NCBI GenBank assembly: GCA_049510055.1
Contig: JBEKZI010000009.1
Location: 1-38,631, forward strand
Length of the DNA: 38,631 nt
DNA from: JALHTV01 sp049510055
Lineage (GTDB): Bacteria > Planctomycetota > Phycisphaerae > SM23-33
Direction of reading: 5' to 3'
Below, piece after piece: positions 21,355 to 29,847 of this stretch (the stretch's first letter is position 1; each line of letters starts with the position of its first letter). The translations under genes and the position numbers were made by a program. The notes beneath the pieces were generated by a model. It ran no database searches. It saw only the letters and a list, made by a program, of their open reading frames with translations, and was not told where the DNA came from.

Positions 21355-23409
21355 ATGGACAAAAAGACGCTAACCGTTGAAGGCCTGTCGATTCCGGTGA
21401 CGTGCGTGAACACCGTGATCGTGGGGGCCGGTGCGGCCGGGATGACCTGTGCGGTACGGTGCGTGAAGTTCTGGCGCGGCAGGGGCATCCAGGACGGCCA
21501 GGAGCGATTGCTGGTCGTCACGGCCGGGCTGGGCCTGGGCGCCTCGCGGATGAGCGGCTCGGACAAGCAGACCTACTACAAAATGGGCACCAGTCCGCGC
21601 GTGCCCGACTCGGCCGAGGACTTCGCCAAGGCCCTGACGGCCTTCGGCTGCTGCCACGGCGACCACGCCCTCATCGAGGGCCTCGGCTCGCTGCGGGCCT
21701 TTTACCATCTAGTGGAGGCCGGCGTGCCGTTCCCGCACGACGCCTGCGGGGCGTTCATCGGCTACAAGACCGACCACGACCCCTACGAGCGGGCCACGTC
21801 CGCCGGGCCCAAGACCTCCAAGTTCATGGCCGAGGCGCTTCAGGCCGAGGCGCAGCGGCTGGGCGTCGCTATCGTCGACAAGCAGGTGGTGGTGGATTTT
21901 CTCACGGAGGAGCGCGGCGAGAAGCGCCGGATCGTCGGCATGGTCTGCCTGGACCTGTCGCGCCGGGGCAAGCGAGGATTGGCCCTGTCGGCCTACGTAG
22001 CCGAGAACTGGGTGCTGGCCGCCGGCGGCCCCGGGGAGCTCTACGCCGCCAGCGTGTACCCGCGCGGGCAGAGCGGCATCCACGGCCCGGCGCTGAAGGC
22101 GGGCCTGGTCGGCTGCAACTTTACCGAAAGCCAGTACGGCCTGGCCTCCGTCAAGTTTCGCTGGAACGTCTCCGGCACATACATGCAGGCCGTGCCGCGG
22201 ATCTACTCCACCGACGCCGCCGGCTCCGACGAGCGGGAATTCCTGGCTGAATACTTCGACGACACCGCCACGATGGCGACCGACATTTTCCTGAAGGGCT
22301 ACCAGTGGCCGTTTGATGCCCAGCGGATCACCGGCCGGCAATCCTCGCTGATCGACATGGCCGTGCATCAGGAGACGGTCGTGCGCGGCCGGCGGGTGTG
22401 GATGGATTTCCGGCACAATCCGCAGGGCCGGCCTGGCTGGGAGCCTTTCAGCCTCCAGCGGCTGGGCGCGGAGGCACAGACCTACCTCCGCAAGGCCGGC
22501 GCCACGCAGGAAAAGCCCATCGACCGCCTGAGGCACATGAACGCACCGGCCATCGAGCTGTACGCCGAGCACGGCATCGACCTGGGCCGCGAGGGTCTGG
22601 AGATCGCCGTCTGCGCCCAGCACCACAACGGCGGCTTCGCCGTAAACACATGGTGGGAGAGCAACGTGCCCCACGTGTTCGTCATCGGCGAGATGGCCGG
22701 GACGCACGGGGTCAAGCGGCCGGGCGGGGCGGCCTTGAACGCCGGCCAGGTCGGCGCGATGCGGGCGGCGGAATATCTCACGCACGCGTACTCCGCCGAG
22801 CCGCCGAAGTTCTCGGCCCGCACGTCGGCGGTGCGGCGGGGGCTGGCGGAGATCGTCAAGCATTTGCGCGGCGCCCAGGCCAAAGGCTCGGCCGCCAAGA
22901 CCACGCCGCGCGAGATGATGGACCAGATCGCCCAGCGCATGACCCGCCACGGCGCGCACCTCCGCAGCCGCCGGGGCGCCGCCACAGCCTTGCAGGAGGC
23001 CAAGGCGCAGTACCGCCGATGCCTGAAAGAGGGGCTGAAATTGACGTCGCCGGCCCAGCTCCGCCAAGTCGTCTTGGCCGAGCAGCAGAGCCTCGCGCAC
23101 GTGGCCATGCTTAAGGTCATCTGCGAGATGTTCCAACGCGGGGCCGGCAGCCGCGGCAGCCACTGCATCCTGGCCGCCGACGGCGTCGAGATGCACCCGG
23201 CCCTGGTCGATCCCGACACGGGTAAGCCCTATCGCTTCTGTCCCGAAAACGCCGACCTGCGAAACAGCATCCTGCACCTGCGATACAATTCAGACGCCGA
23301 AGACCTTTTTGACGTCTGGGACTCACCACCCCGGGCGATTCCCAGCCGCGACATCGCCTTCGAGCCCGCCTGGGCCGAGTTCCGCGAAGGGCGGATCTAC
23401 AAGGTGTAG
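21355..23409 (+). CDS. FAD-binding oxidoreductase of the fumarate reductase/succinate dehydrogenase flavoprotein type
   Basis: This 684-residue flavoprotein begins with a Rossmann FAD site, VNTVIVGAGAAGMTCAVRC. It contains LAAGGPGELY and QHHNGGFAVN in place of the usual HxxGG segment, and then VFVIGEMAGTHGVKRPGG with AALNAGQVGAMRAAEY, the second FAD contact. The overall plan follows the fumarate reductase, succinate dehydrogenase and aspartate oxidase flavoproteins, but it is divergent and no iron-sulfur or membrane subunit genes are nearby. The ATG at 21355 starts just before the family-like region. It lies in line with a FabG-like SDR. Substrate unknown; a soluble dehydrogenase acting on a dicarboxylate or ring compound is possible. 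Confidence 0.82.
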   Translation: MDKKTLTVEGLSIPVTCVNTVIVGAGAAGMTCAVRCVKFWRGRGIQDGQERLLVVTAGLGLGASRMSGSDKQTYYKMGTSPRVPDSAEDFAKALTAFGCCHGDHALIEGLGSLRAFYHLVEAGVPFPHDACGAFIGYKTDHDPYERATSAGPKTSKFMAEALQAEAQRLGVAIVDKQVVVDFLTEERGEKRRIVGMVCLDLSRRGKRGLALSAYVAENWVLAAGGPGELYAASVYPRGQSGIHGPALKAGLVGCNFTESQYGLASVKFRWNVSGTYMQAVPRIYSTDAAGSDEREFLAEYFDDTATMATDIFLKGYQWPFDAQRITGRQSSLIDMAVHQETVVRGRRVWMDFRHNPQGRPGWEPFSLQRLGAEAQTYLRKAGATQEKPIDRLRHMNAPAIELYAEHGIDLGREGLEIAVCAQHHNGGFAVNTWWESNVPHVFVIGEMAGTHGVKRPGGAALNAGQVGAMRAAEYLTHAYSAEPPKFSARTSAVRRGLAEIVKHLRGAQAKGSAAKTTPREMMDQIAQRMTRHGAHLRSRRGAATALQEAKAQYRRCLKEGLKLTSPAQLRQVVLAEQQSLAHVAMLKVICEMFQRGAGSRGSHCILAADGVEMHPALVDPDTGKPYRFCPENADLRNSILHLRYNSDAEDLFDVWDSPPRAIPSRDIAFEPAWAEFREGRIYKV

Positions 23410-23450
23410 GACGCCCGGACGCCGCGTTAATCCTGTTCCATTAGACACGC

Positions 23451-24053
23451 ATGAATCTCCTCAACATTCTGGCCGTCGCCGTGGGGTTGGGGATGGACGC
23501 GATGAGCGTCTCGGCGGCCATCGGTGTGAAGTGGCACGGGCCGCGACAGACCTTCCGCCTGGCCTTGAGCATGGGGTTGTTCCAGTTCCTGATGCCCCTG
23601 GTCGGCTGGGCGGGCGGCAAGAGGCTGGCGGACGTGGTAGCGCGGTTTGGTCCCTCCCTGGCTGCCGCGATGCTCTTTGCCATCGCCGCCAAGATGCTCT
23701 ACGAGGCCTACCGCCGGCACCCCGGCGAGGTCGAGGAAAAGGTGGAAGCCGAGGCCGAGCACCTCATCGAAAAGGTCGCTCACGTCCATCCCAAGGACCC
23801 CACGAAAGGCTGGTCGCTGCTCTTCCTGGCGGTGGCCACGTCGCTGGACGCTCTGGTGGTGGGGTTCTCGCTAGGCCTGAAGGAAGAGGGCCGGATCTGG
23901 CTGACCAGCGTGGTTATCGGCCTGGTGGCCGCAGGCATGAGTTTGATGGGCGTGATGGTGGGAAGGCGCGTCGGGGGAGTCCTGGGACCTGTGGCGGAGA
24001 CGATTGGCGCCTTAGTCCTTATAGGGCTTGGAGTTAGCTTCCTGCTATTTTGA
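23451..24053 (+). CDS. mntP: Manganese efflux pump MntP
   Basis: This 200-residue inner-membrane protein exports manganese. It has six hydrophobic helices and the paired motifs GLGMDAMSVS (Asp16) in helix 1 and ATSLDALVVGFSLG in the second half, whose aspartates bind the metal. The central cytoplasmic loop is longer and more charged than usual (EVEEKVEAEAEHLIEKVAHVHPKD) and holds histidines that might bind metal. Only 41 bases separate it from the flavoprotein gene, with no room for a yybP-ykoY manganese riboswitch, so it may be read through from upstream. Confidence 0.93.
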   Translation: MNLLNILAVAVGLGMDAMSVSAAIGVKWHGPRQTFRLALSMGLFQFLMPLVGWAGGKRLADVVARFGPSLAAAMLFAIAAKMLYEAYRRHPGEVEEKVEAEAEHLIEKVAHVHPKDPTKGWSLLFLAVATSLDALVVGFSLGLKEEGRIWLTSVVIGLVAAGMSLMGVMVGRRVGGVLGPVAETIGALVLIGLGVSFLLF

Positions 24054-24207
24054 GGTGTTTAAGAACCATACTATTTGCTTTGCGGTCTTGGTATTGAAAG
24101 GTAAGATTAAAGTAGAAGCGGAGAGGGCCGCTTCCGCCCGGCTTGCCGAGGAGTTGGGCCCTGGGCTTACATATCTGTCTTGCTATGTGGATGGGGAGGT
24201 ATCGGCG

Positions 24208-25332
24208 ATGCGAGCGCGTCAGATACTATGTCCTGGCTGCGGGACGATCCTGAACGTGCCTCCGGGCAAGGCGGACTGTTTCGTCCGCTGCGGCCGATGC
24301 CAGAACCGTTTTCGCCTGCCCAAGCGGATCGCCGTGACGGAGGACGCGGTGGCCAATTGGCTGGCCGAGGGGCGGACGCCGGAGGAGATCAAGCACGCCG
24401 TCGAGCGTCAATCTCACCCGCCGGAGGAATCCGCCGCGGCCACCGGCACGTTCGTCCTGCCGGCGGTCCATGAAACCATCCGCCTGGTGAAGTGCGATAC
24501 CAGCGGCGCGCTGTTTGAGTTTCCCGCCAATAGGCTGAACGAGCCTGCGTTTCGCTGTGCAATGCCGCGGCGGTGCCTGCGGTGCGGCGCGCGCACCCAT
24601 CTGGAAGCCCACGTGATCATCTACACCACGCACCTGACGAACGGGGCGTTTTCGGCGACCCAGGCGATTGGCGGCGATTTGGGGCTGCGCGGGGAGAGCG
24701 TGGCCCAGTTGTCCGACGACGAGTTGCTGCGTCGCCTGCCGGCGGTGCCTGGCGTGCCGTCGCCGGCCGATCAACCCATGCCGTTCTGGCTATGCGACAT
24801 GTGCACGGTGGGCGACCTGCTCTCCGGCCAGATCCGGTTCAGCGCCGAGAACGTGGGCTTGTGCCGGCTGTGGGTCGGCCACCTGCGGTATGCGGAGGAC
24901 TTCCTCGCCGCCGCCGGCGGTAAGGATTCCCCCAGCCACGCCGAGCTTCGCCAGCGCATCGCGATGGTGACAGAAGACCCGTGGAACTCCCTGTCGCTGA
25001 CGGTGCAGAACCGCATTCAGCAGTGGTACCGTCCTCAGAAGGGGGAGCGATTCCTGACCTATATTCCCGACCGCGATCGGGCCCGATCGGAGGAAGGCTT
25101 GGCCGGTATCGTCGTCACGGGCCGCCGGTTGGTTTATCACTCGCTGGTGCGGCATAAGGAAGCGGACATGGCGGACAAATTCGAACTGAGGGAGACGGTC
25201 GAAGGCGGGCGGGGATGGCTGGAGATTAAGTGCTCCTCGTGGGACGTCAAGCGCGTGGCCGTGGACCGTGACGGCCTGAATCGGTTGAAAGACGCCCTGA
25301 CGGCGGGGAAATTCTCGACCGTGTGGCGGTGA
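24208..25332 (+). CDS. Zinc-ribbon protein of unknown function
   Basis: This 374-residue protein opens with a zinc ribbon: Cys8-x2-Cys11 (CPGC) and Cys28-x2-Cys31 (CGRC). Two further CxxC pairs (CLRC and CDMC) in the middle could form a second zinc site. The C-terminal part (WNSLSLTVQNRIQQWY, GIVVTGRRLVYHSL, LEIKCSSWDVKRVAV) resembles a PH-like or scaffold fold, but I do not recognise a family. The ATG at 24208 is chosen because GGGAGG lies eight bases upstream; the frame extends further back over unrelated sequence. Its 3' end overlaps the convergent M64 peptidase gene by 86 bases. Function unknown. Confidence 0.72.
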   Translation: MRARQILCPGCGTILNVPPGKADCFVRCGRCQNRFRLPKRIAVTEDAVANWLAEGRTPEEIKHAVERQSHPPEESAAATGTFVLPAVHETIRLVKCDTSGALFEFPANRLNEPAFRCAMPRRCLRCGARTHLEAHVIIYTTHLTNGAFSATQAIGGDLGLRGESVAQLSDDELLRRLPAVPGVPSPADQPMPFWLCDMCTVGDLLSGQIRFSAENVGLCRLWVGHLRYAEDFLAAAGGKDSPSHAELRQRIAMVTEDPWNSLSLTVQNRIQQWYRPQKGERFLTYIPDRDRARSEEGLAGIVVTGRRLVYHSLVRHKEADMADKFELRETVEGGRGWLEIKCSSWDVKRVAVDRDGLNRLKDALTAGKFSTVWR

Positions 25333-26545
25333 CAGCCGTCCGCGCCCGGCACCGCAGGACGATCCACCCCGCCCCCGCAAAGACCAACAGCAGGCTGGCG
25401 GGTTCGGGCGTCAGCTCCACTTCCCACTCCACGCTTTGCTCTAACAAGCCATTGGGATCGGAGCGGACCCAGTCGGTCGAGTCGAAGGCGCGGGCGACGA
25501 CGTCGTAAAGGCCCGCCCCGTATCCGTAGTCGCTCAAACGGAACGTCTCGCCGGTGGCCGCCGCCACCGACACGCCGTTGACGGACCAGGCGACTTGGAT
25601 CACGTTGGGATCAACGGTGTCGACCCACAACGAGCTGGGATCCATCAACGTGCCGGTCGCCTGGAGGTAATCGTCCAGCGGATGGACGACCGCGTAAATG
25701 CTCTTGATGATCTGCTCGCGGTCGACGGCGTTGAAGGGTTGCCCCAGCGCATTCATTTTGCCGGTCACCGTGGGGCGGTACAGGCCGTATTGGTAGCCCC
25801 CGGCCCCCTGGTAGGCCCCGACCGTTCCCAGGGAATCCACGTAGCCCAGCCACGGAGCCCACTTGGTGCCGCAGGGGTCCTTGGTGATATTGACCTGGCT
25901 GGGCTCGGAGCCCCAGTAGGTGGAGGAGCCGTCCCCGTATTCGTCCGCCAGGCCGGCGAAGGAATGTCCGATTTCGTGCAGGGCCAATTCTCCGGCGTTG
26001 GCGTTGCCGCCGGCGACGACGGCGAATTCCCCTCCGCCCCCGCCGTAGCGCGTGTCGTTGACGGTGACCAGCTTGATGGTGGGCGTGATGCCGCTGCCGG
26101 ACAGGCCGTCGTTGAGGGCGGCCGAGGCTTTGCCCTCGTCGACGTACAACAGTCGCTCGGGACCGGCCAGGTAATAGTAGGAGCTATCCAGCGCCGTGTC
26201 GCGGAAGATGCCCAGGGGCGGCACGTCGGCGCCGGACTCGTTGGACACCACGTTCACGCAATAGACGTTGAAGAAATTTTGATAGCGCGGGAAGGGGTCT
26301 TGGCCCGCGTTGAAAAAGTGGTCCATGATGGTGTTGATGTGCTGGAGATAGATGCCAAGCTGGTCGGCCGTGTAGCCGTCGCCCAGGAAGACGATGTTCA
26401 CGCGATTGCTCGCCGGGCCGTTTTGAATCAGCGTGGTGTAGCTTCCCTGCAGCGGGGCGGGGGAGGCCAGCAATAGAAACGCCGCCGCCCACGCCGCCAC
26501 GGCCCATGCCGCCGGATGCCGATTCCTCCAAATCGCGGAACGCAT
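25247..26545 (-). CDS. M64 family metallopeptidase with PEP-CTERM-like segment
   Basis: This 432-residue secreted zinc peptidase is of the M64 (IgA peptidase) type. After a signal peptide (WAVAAWAAAFLLLASPAPLQG) come VNIVFLGDGYT, FFNVYCVNVVSNESGAD, the zinc site HEIGHSFAGLADEYG and KWAPWLGY. A segment near residue 385, PEPASLLLVFAGAGWIVLRCRAR, matches a PEP-CTERM sorting signal: PEP, hydrophobic helix, basic cluster. Unusually, about 32 further residues follow it, and these come from the 86-base overlap with the zinc-ribbon gene, so the natural stop may have been lost. The ATG at 26545 has GGAGGAG nine bases upstream and is preferred over a GTG at 26569. It implies an exosortase elsewhere. 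Confidence 0.85.
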   Translation of the reverse strand: MRSAIWRNRHPAAWAVAAWAAAFLLLASPAPLQGSYTTLIQNGPASNRVNIVFLGDGYTADQLGIYLQHINTIMDHFFNAGQDPFPRYQNFFNVYCVNVVSNESGADVPPLGIFRDTALDSSYYYLAGPERLLYVDEGKASAALNDGLSGSGITPTIKLVTVNDTRYGGGGGEFAVVAGGNANAGELALHEIGHSFAGLADEYGDGSSTYWGSEPSQVNITKDPCGTKWAPWLGYVDSLGTVGAYQGAGGYQYGLYRPTVTGKMNALGQPFNAVDREQIIKSIYAVVHPLDDYLQATGTLMDPSSLWVDTVDPNVIQVAWSVNGVSVAAATGETFRLSDYGYGAGLYDVVARAFDSTDWVRSDPNGLLEQSVEWEVELTPEPASLLLVFAGAGWIVLRCRARTAVTATRSRISPPSGRLSTDSGRHGPRPRA

Positions 26546-26618
26546 GCGCAACTTCTCCTCCGTCCTCACATCTTAGAGCCACGACTCCCAGGGGCGCCCC
26601 TCAGCGCCCGCAGGATCG

Positions 26619-28196
26619 TTATCTCCTTCTCCTGCGACGTCTTCGCTGCCTGCCTCCACCGCCTTCGCCGCCGCCTGCTTGGCTTTGGCCTTGGGGTTGC
26701 CTTTGGGCTTGCAGGGGGGGCTGAGTCTGCCCTCCTGCGGGGGCGGGTTGTCCGCCTCCGTGTCTGCGGCCGCGTCTGTGGCGACGCCGGCGGTGCCCGG
26801 GGTCGCCCTGGCTGGCCTGTGAGGCCGCCGGGGCAGCCGCGGATGAGGCGACTTCATCGGCGCCCTGTGGGACCGTCGACTCCTCCGGCTCATTGGCCTG
26901 TTCGCCTTCGGCCGGGAGGGCCTCGGGAGTTTCCTGCCGTTCATCCTGGCCCTGCGGAGCTTTCGAGGAGGCCGCGGACGATCGCCACGGCGCCGGGGCT
27001 GGCGCGGGTCCGGCACCTGCCGGCGAAGTTCCCGGCGTCGGGAGCGGCACATCGCGGGCCGTGATTTCCTCGTTGCTCACCACCATCTGCGAATTGTCCG
27101 GCAGCAGCAGGCGGACGAGCTGCGTGAGAATCTGCATGTCGATGACCTTACCCACGACGCCAGCGGCCGTGCGCACGATGCTGTTCTTCCGCGGCAGCTT
27201 GGCGCGGAGCGCCTCGTAGCCGGCGTCTTCGTAGCGCAGGCAGCACATCAGCCGTCCGCAGCGGCCGGAGATTTTGGAGGGGTCCAGCGTGGCCTTCTGC
27301 ATCTTGGCCATGCGCATCGAAATGGGCTTCAGGTCCCTCAGGAAGCTCAGGCAGCAGCAGGGCCGCCCGCACCGCTCGAAGTCGCCCACGAGCCGCGCCT
27401 CGTCACGGGCGCCGACCTGGCGCATCTCGATGCGGGTGCGAAACTGGCTGGCCAGCCGGCGGACCAGCTCGCGGAAATCCACGCGGTTCTCAGCCGCGAA
27501 GTAGAAGATGATCCGCTCCCCGCCCAGCAGGTGCTCGACGGTCACCAGCTTCATGTCCAGCTTCATCTCGCGGATCTCTTTGCGGCAGTAGAGGGCCTCC
27601 TCGCGGGCCGAGTTGTTCAGGTGGCGCTGGTCGATAAGGTCCTGCGCATTGGCCAGGCGCAGCAGGCGCCCGCTGCGGTAGAAGGGGTACTCAGGCCCTG
27701 CGGACCGGAGGAAGTCCTTCAACTGCTGCCGCGTGATGGCACCGGGGCCTTCCATGTCGGTCACGTTGGCCAGGACGTCGGCCAGTTCCACGCCGCGCTC
27801 GCTGCGCACCACCACCTTCGTGCCCGGCCGAAGGGGTTCCTCCAGGTCGTGCTGGAACAGGCCCATGGACCGCAGGGCGCTGTAACGGGCCGTGACGGCC
27901 TTTCCGGAGGGCAACTCGTCGGAAGCAGCGGCGGCGGCTTTTTCCTCAGCCGGCTGTTCCGGCGGGGCTGGGAGGGCGGGGGGCTGCGCGGCGGGGCTTT
28001 CCGGAACCGACGACGGCGTAGACTCGCTCCGGACGTCTGATGGAGCGATAGCCTGGTCCGGGGTTCCCTGCGCGGCGGGACTTTCCGCAACCGGCAGCGG
28101 AGACTCACTCCGCTCAACCGATGCAGCAACCGCTTCTTGAGGGGTTCCCTGCGCGGCAGGAGCGGTGCCTTCGCACGGCGTTTTGGCGTCCGACAT
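26619..28196 (-). CDS. ricT: PSP1 domain protein, RicT/YaaT homologue with long extensions
   Basis: This 525-residue protein has a PSP1 core at about residues 105-390, closely like Bacillus RicT (YaaT). The core includes LRPGTKVVVRSERGVELADV, YFAAENRVDFRELVRRLA, GDFERCGRPCCCLSFL and SGRCGRLMCCLRYED. The cysteines match those that bind a 4Fe-4S cluster in RicT, which in Bacillus works with RicA and RicF in RNA processing. Unlike the roughly 275-residue Bacillus protein, it has an N-terminal Pro/Ser/Ala/Glu region of about 100 residues and a C-terminal tail ending in an arginine-rich, glycine-rich stretch. The tail suggests RNA binding. The start is ATG at 28196 with GTGGAG eight bases upstream. 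Confidence 0.88.
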   Translation of the reverse strand: MSDAKTPCEGTAPAAQGTPQEAVAASVERSESPLPVAESPAAQGTPDQAIAPSDVRSESTPSSVPESPAAQPPALPAPPEQPAEEKAAAAASDELPSGKAVTARYSALRSMGLFQHDLEEPLRPGTKVVVRSERGVELADVLANVTDMEGPGAITRQQLKDFLRSAGPEYPFYRSGRLLRLANAQDLIDQRHLNNSAREEALYCRKEIREMKLDMKLVTVEHLLGGERIIFYFAAENRVDFRELVRRLASQFRTRIEMRQVGARDEARLVGDFERCGRPCCCLSFLRDLKPISMRMAKMQKATLDPSKISGRCGRLMCCLRYEDAGYEALRAKLPRKNSIVRTAAGVVGKVIDMQILTQLVRLLLPDNSQMVVSNEEITARDVPLPTPGTSPAGAGPAPAPAPWRSSAASSKAPQGQDERQETPEALPAEGEQANEPEESTVPQGADEVASSAAAPAASQASQGDPGHRRRRHRRGRRHGGGQPAPAGGQTQPPLQAQRQPQGQSQAGGGEGGGGRQRRRRRRRR

Positions 28197-28500
28197 GGAG
28201 ACAACTCCACTACAACAACTGCCGCGGCGGCCCGCGGCCGGAATGGTTTCATTCCCCGGTCCGTCGCCGGGGTTCAGAACGCCCCGTAAGGGCGTGGCCC
28301 AGCCTCCCAGTGGGCCATGGCAGCCACACCCGCCCAGGCAAGGCGGCAGCGGCTACCAACAAGTATTCTACACTGCCGGGGCCGTATTTGACAGGGGTGT
28401 TTTGCGGTCTTTGGTCTTTTGGGAAAGCGCTTGCATCACGAAAGCAGGGGCCTATAATCCCACAGGTCGCCCTCAGGGGCGGTGAGGACTTGCCGAATTC
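28197..28500. other. Divergent intergenic region with three hairpins
   Basis: This region lies between ricT and the membrane protein gene at 28501. Three hairpins stand in a row: CCCCGG/CCGGGG (28254-28272), ACGCCC/GGGCGT (28279-28295) and GGCCCA/TGGGCC (28296-28316). No long open frame has family features. The right end holds the promoter of the gene at 28501. The hairpin array could be a structured leader for ricT on the minus strand, or a repeat element. Confidence 0.45.
28431..28458 (+). promoter_or_regulatory. Promoter of the 28501-30696 gene cluster
   Basis: TTGCAT at 28431-28436 and TATAAT at 28453-28458 are 16 bases apart. The ATG of the first gene follows 42 bases later. Confidence 0.65.
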
Positions 28501-28932
28501 ATGGCTCTGGAACCCTCGCAAAGCGATTCACCCCGTGCCGTCGGTCCGGCCTGGTGGCTCGTGATCGTCCTTTTGGCCGTCGTCGCCGGGGCGCTCGTGA
28601 TGGAACGAAGCCGCACCGCCGTGGCGGTCGGTCAAGGCGTGGCGGAACCGCCCGTGGGGAGCAAGGGCCTGATCGCCGTGGCCGGTCAACTATCCCGAGA
28701 CACGTACGGCCTCTACCTCATCGACACTGAAAAAGGTAAAATGTGCGTGTATCAGTACCAGGCGGCGAACGGGCAACTGGGCCTGCTGGCCGTCAGGAAT
28801 TTCGTTTACGATATGGGTTTGGATGCGTATAACACCGTGCCCTCGCCTCGTGAGATGAAGGATCTGGTGGAGCAGCAAGGCCGCGTGGTGGTGCCGCCGC
28901 CGGCGCCGGCCAGCGCACCGGCCAAGGAATAG
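28501..28932 (+). CDS. Membrane-anchored protein of unknown function
   Basis: This 143-residue protein has one membrane helix near residues 18-35 (WWLVIVLLAVVAGALVM) and an outside domain with GLYLIDTEKGKMCVYQYQA, LGLLAVRNFVYDMGLDAYNT and a proline/alanine-rich end. I have seen similar planctomycete hypothetical proteins that keep the YLID...MCVYQY and LDAYNT pattern, but the function is unknown. It is first in a cluster and its stop is five bases from the HTH-membrane gene, so the two are probably made together. The beta-rich soluble part suggests ligand or surface binding. Confidence 0.72.
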   Translation: MALEPSQSDSPRAVGPAWWLVIVLLAVVAGALVMERSRTAVAVGQGVAEPPVGSKGLIAVAGQLSRDTYGLYLIDTEKGKMCVYQYQAANGQLGLLAVRNFVYDMGLDAYNTVPSPREMKDLVEQQGRVVVPPPAPASAPAKE

Positions 28933-28937
28933 ACGTT

Positions 28938-29765
28938 ATGGCCAAGAAGATGTATTACACCGAGGAAGAAGCCGCCACCCTCCTGGGCGTGGAAGTAGCG
29001 GCGTTGACCACCCTGGTCCGCGATCAGAAGCTTCGCGTCTTCAAGGATGGGCCCAGGAACATGTACCGGACCGACGAGGTCGACGCGCTGGTGTCCCAGG
29101 GCGGCGCGGCCGTCGCAGAGCCGCCTGCTCCTCCTGCCTCCGAGGGAGAGATCGAGCTGGCTCCCGCCGATTCCTCCGGCACCGGTTCCATCAGCCTGGC
29201 CGATTCGGCCGTCGCGCCTTCCACGCCCGCCGGCAAGGAAGACACGGTCATCACGGCCGAGGGGTCCAGCATTTTCAGCGAGGAAGAGATCGGCGCGGAA
29301 GGCGCCGACCCCCTGGCCAAGACGCAGGTCACGATGTCGATGGAAGACCAGATCGCCGCCGACGGCAGCGGCAGCGGCAGCGGCCTGCTGGACTTGACCC
29401 GCGAGAGCGACGACACGTCGCTGGGCGAGGTGCTGGACAAGATCGAAATGGAAGGCAGCGCCGCGCCCGCCGCCCCCGAGGCGCCCGCCGCCCCAGCCGT
29501 GGAAGCGGCCATGCCGCTGGTCGTGGAAATTCCCGATCCCCTGGCTGGATTGTTCAACGGCCTGATTATCGGTTGTGCCGCGGCCGCGCTGGTGCTGGGG
29601 GCGGTGAGCATCGCCGCCATGTGCCGGGCGGTCCCCAGTTTTCTGGAGTTCTTCGCCGACTACAAAACGGTCATCCTGCTGGCGTTCGCCGTGGTGATCG
29701 GCGTGGCGGGCGTGGTGGGCCACCTGCTGATTAAACCGGCCTCCGCCAAAGGAGCCGGCGGATAA
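28938..29765 (+). CDS. HTH-domain protein with two C-terminal membrane helices
   Basis: This 275-residue protein begins with an excisionase-type HTH (YYTEEEAATLLGVEVAALTTLV, then GPRNMYRTDEVDAL, residues about 6-52). A long acidic alanine/proline/serine-rich linker of about 150 residues follows, then two membrane helices near 207-228 and 244-264 (LIIGCAAAALVLGAVSIAAM and ILLAFAVVIGVAGVVGHLL). A DNA-binding domain on a long flexible linker to the membrane suggests a membrane-tethered regulator or DNA tether, which is inference. It sits between a membrane-anchored protein and an OmpA lipoprotein gene. The linker resembles the one in the gene at 6389. Confidence 0.75.
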   Translation: MAKKMYYTEEEAATLLGVEVAALTTLVRDQKLRVFKDGPRNMYRTDEVDALVSQGGAAVAEPPAPPASEGEIELAPADSSGTGSISLADSAVAPSTPAGKEDTVITAEGSSIFSEEEIGAEGADPLAKTQVTMSMEDQIAADGSGSGSGLLDLTRESDDTSLGEVLDKIEMEGSAAPAAPEAPAAPAVEAAMPLVVEIPDPLAGLFNGLIIGCAAAALVLGAVSIAAMCRAVPSFLEFFADYKTVILLAFAVVIGVAGVVGHLLIKPASAKGAGG

Positions 29766-29847
29766 TCGAAAGACTCAACCGCCGCAATTGCAGCGAGCGG
29801 CTAACCCTATACACAAGGATCATTTCGCAAGGAAAGGACGGATCCCC

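Noticed and set aside
21709..23277. 522-codon minus-strand frame
   Set aside because: It is antisense to the flavoprotein gene and has no recognisable domain.
23410..23450. Possible yybP-ykoY manganese riboswitch before mntP
   Set aside because: Only 41 bases separate the stop codon from mntP, too short for the motif, and none of its conserved sequence is present.
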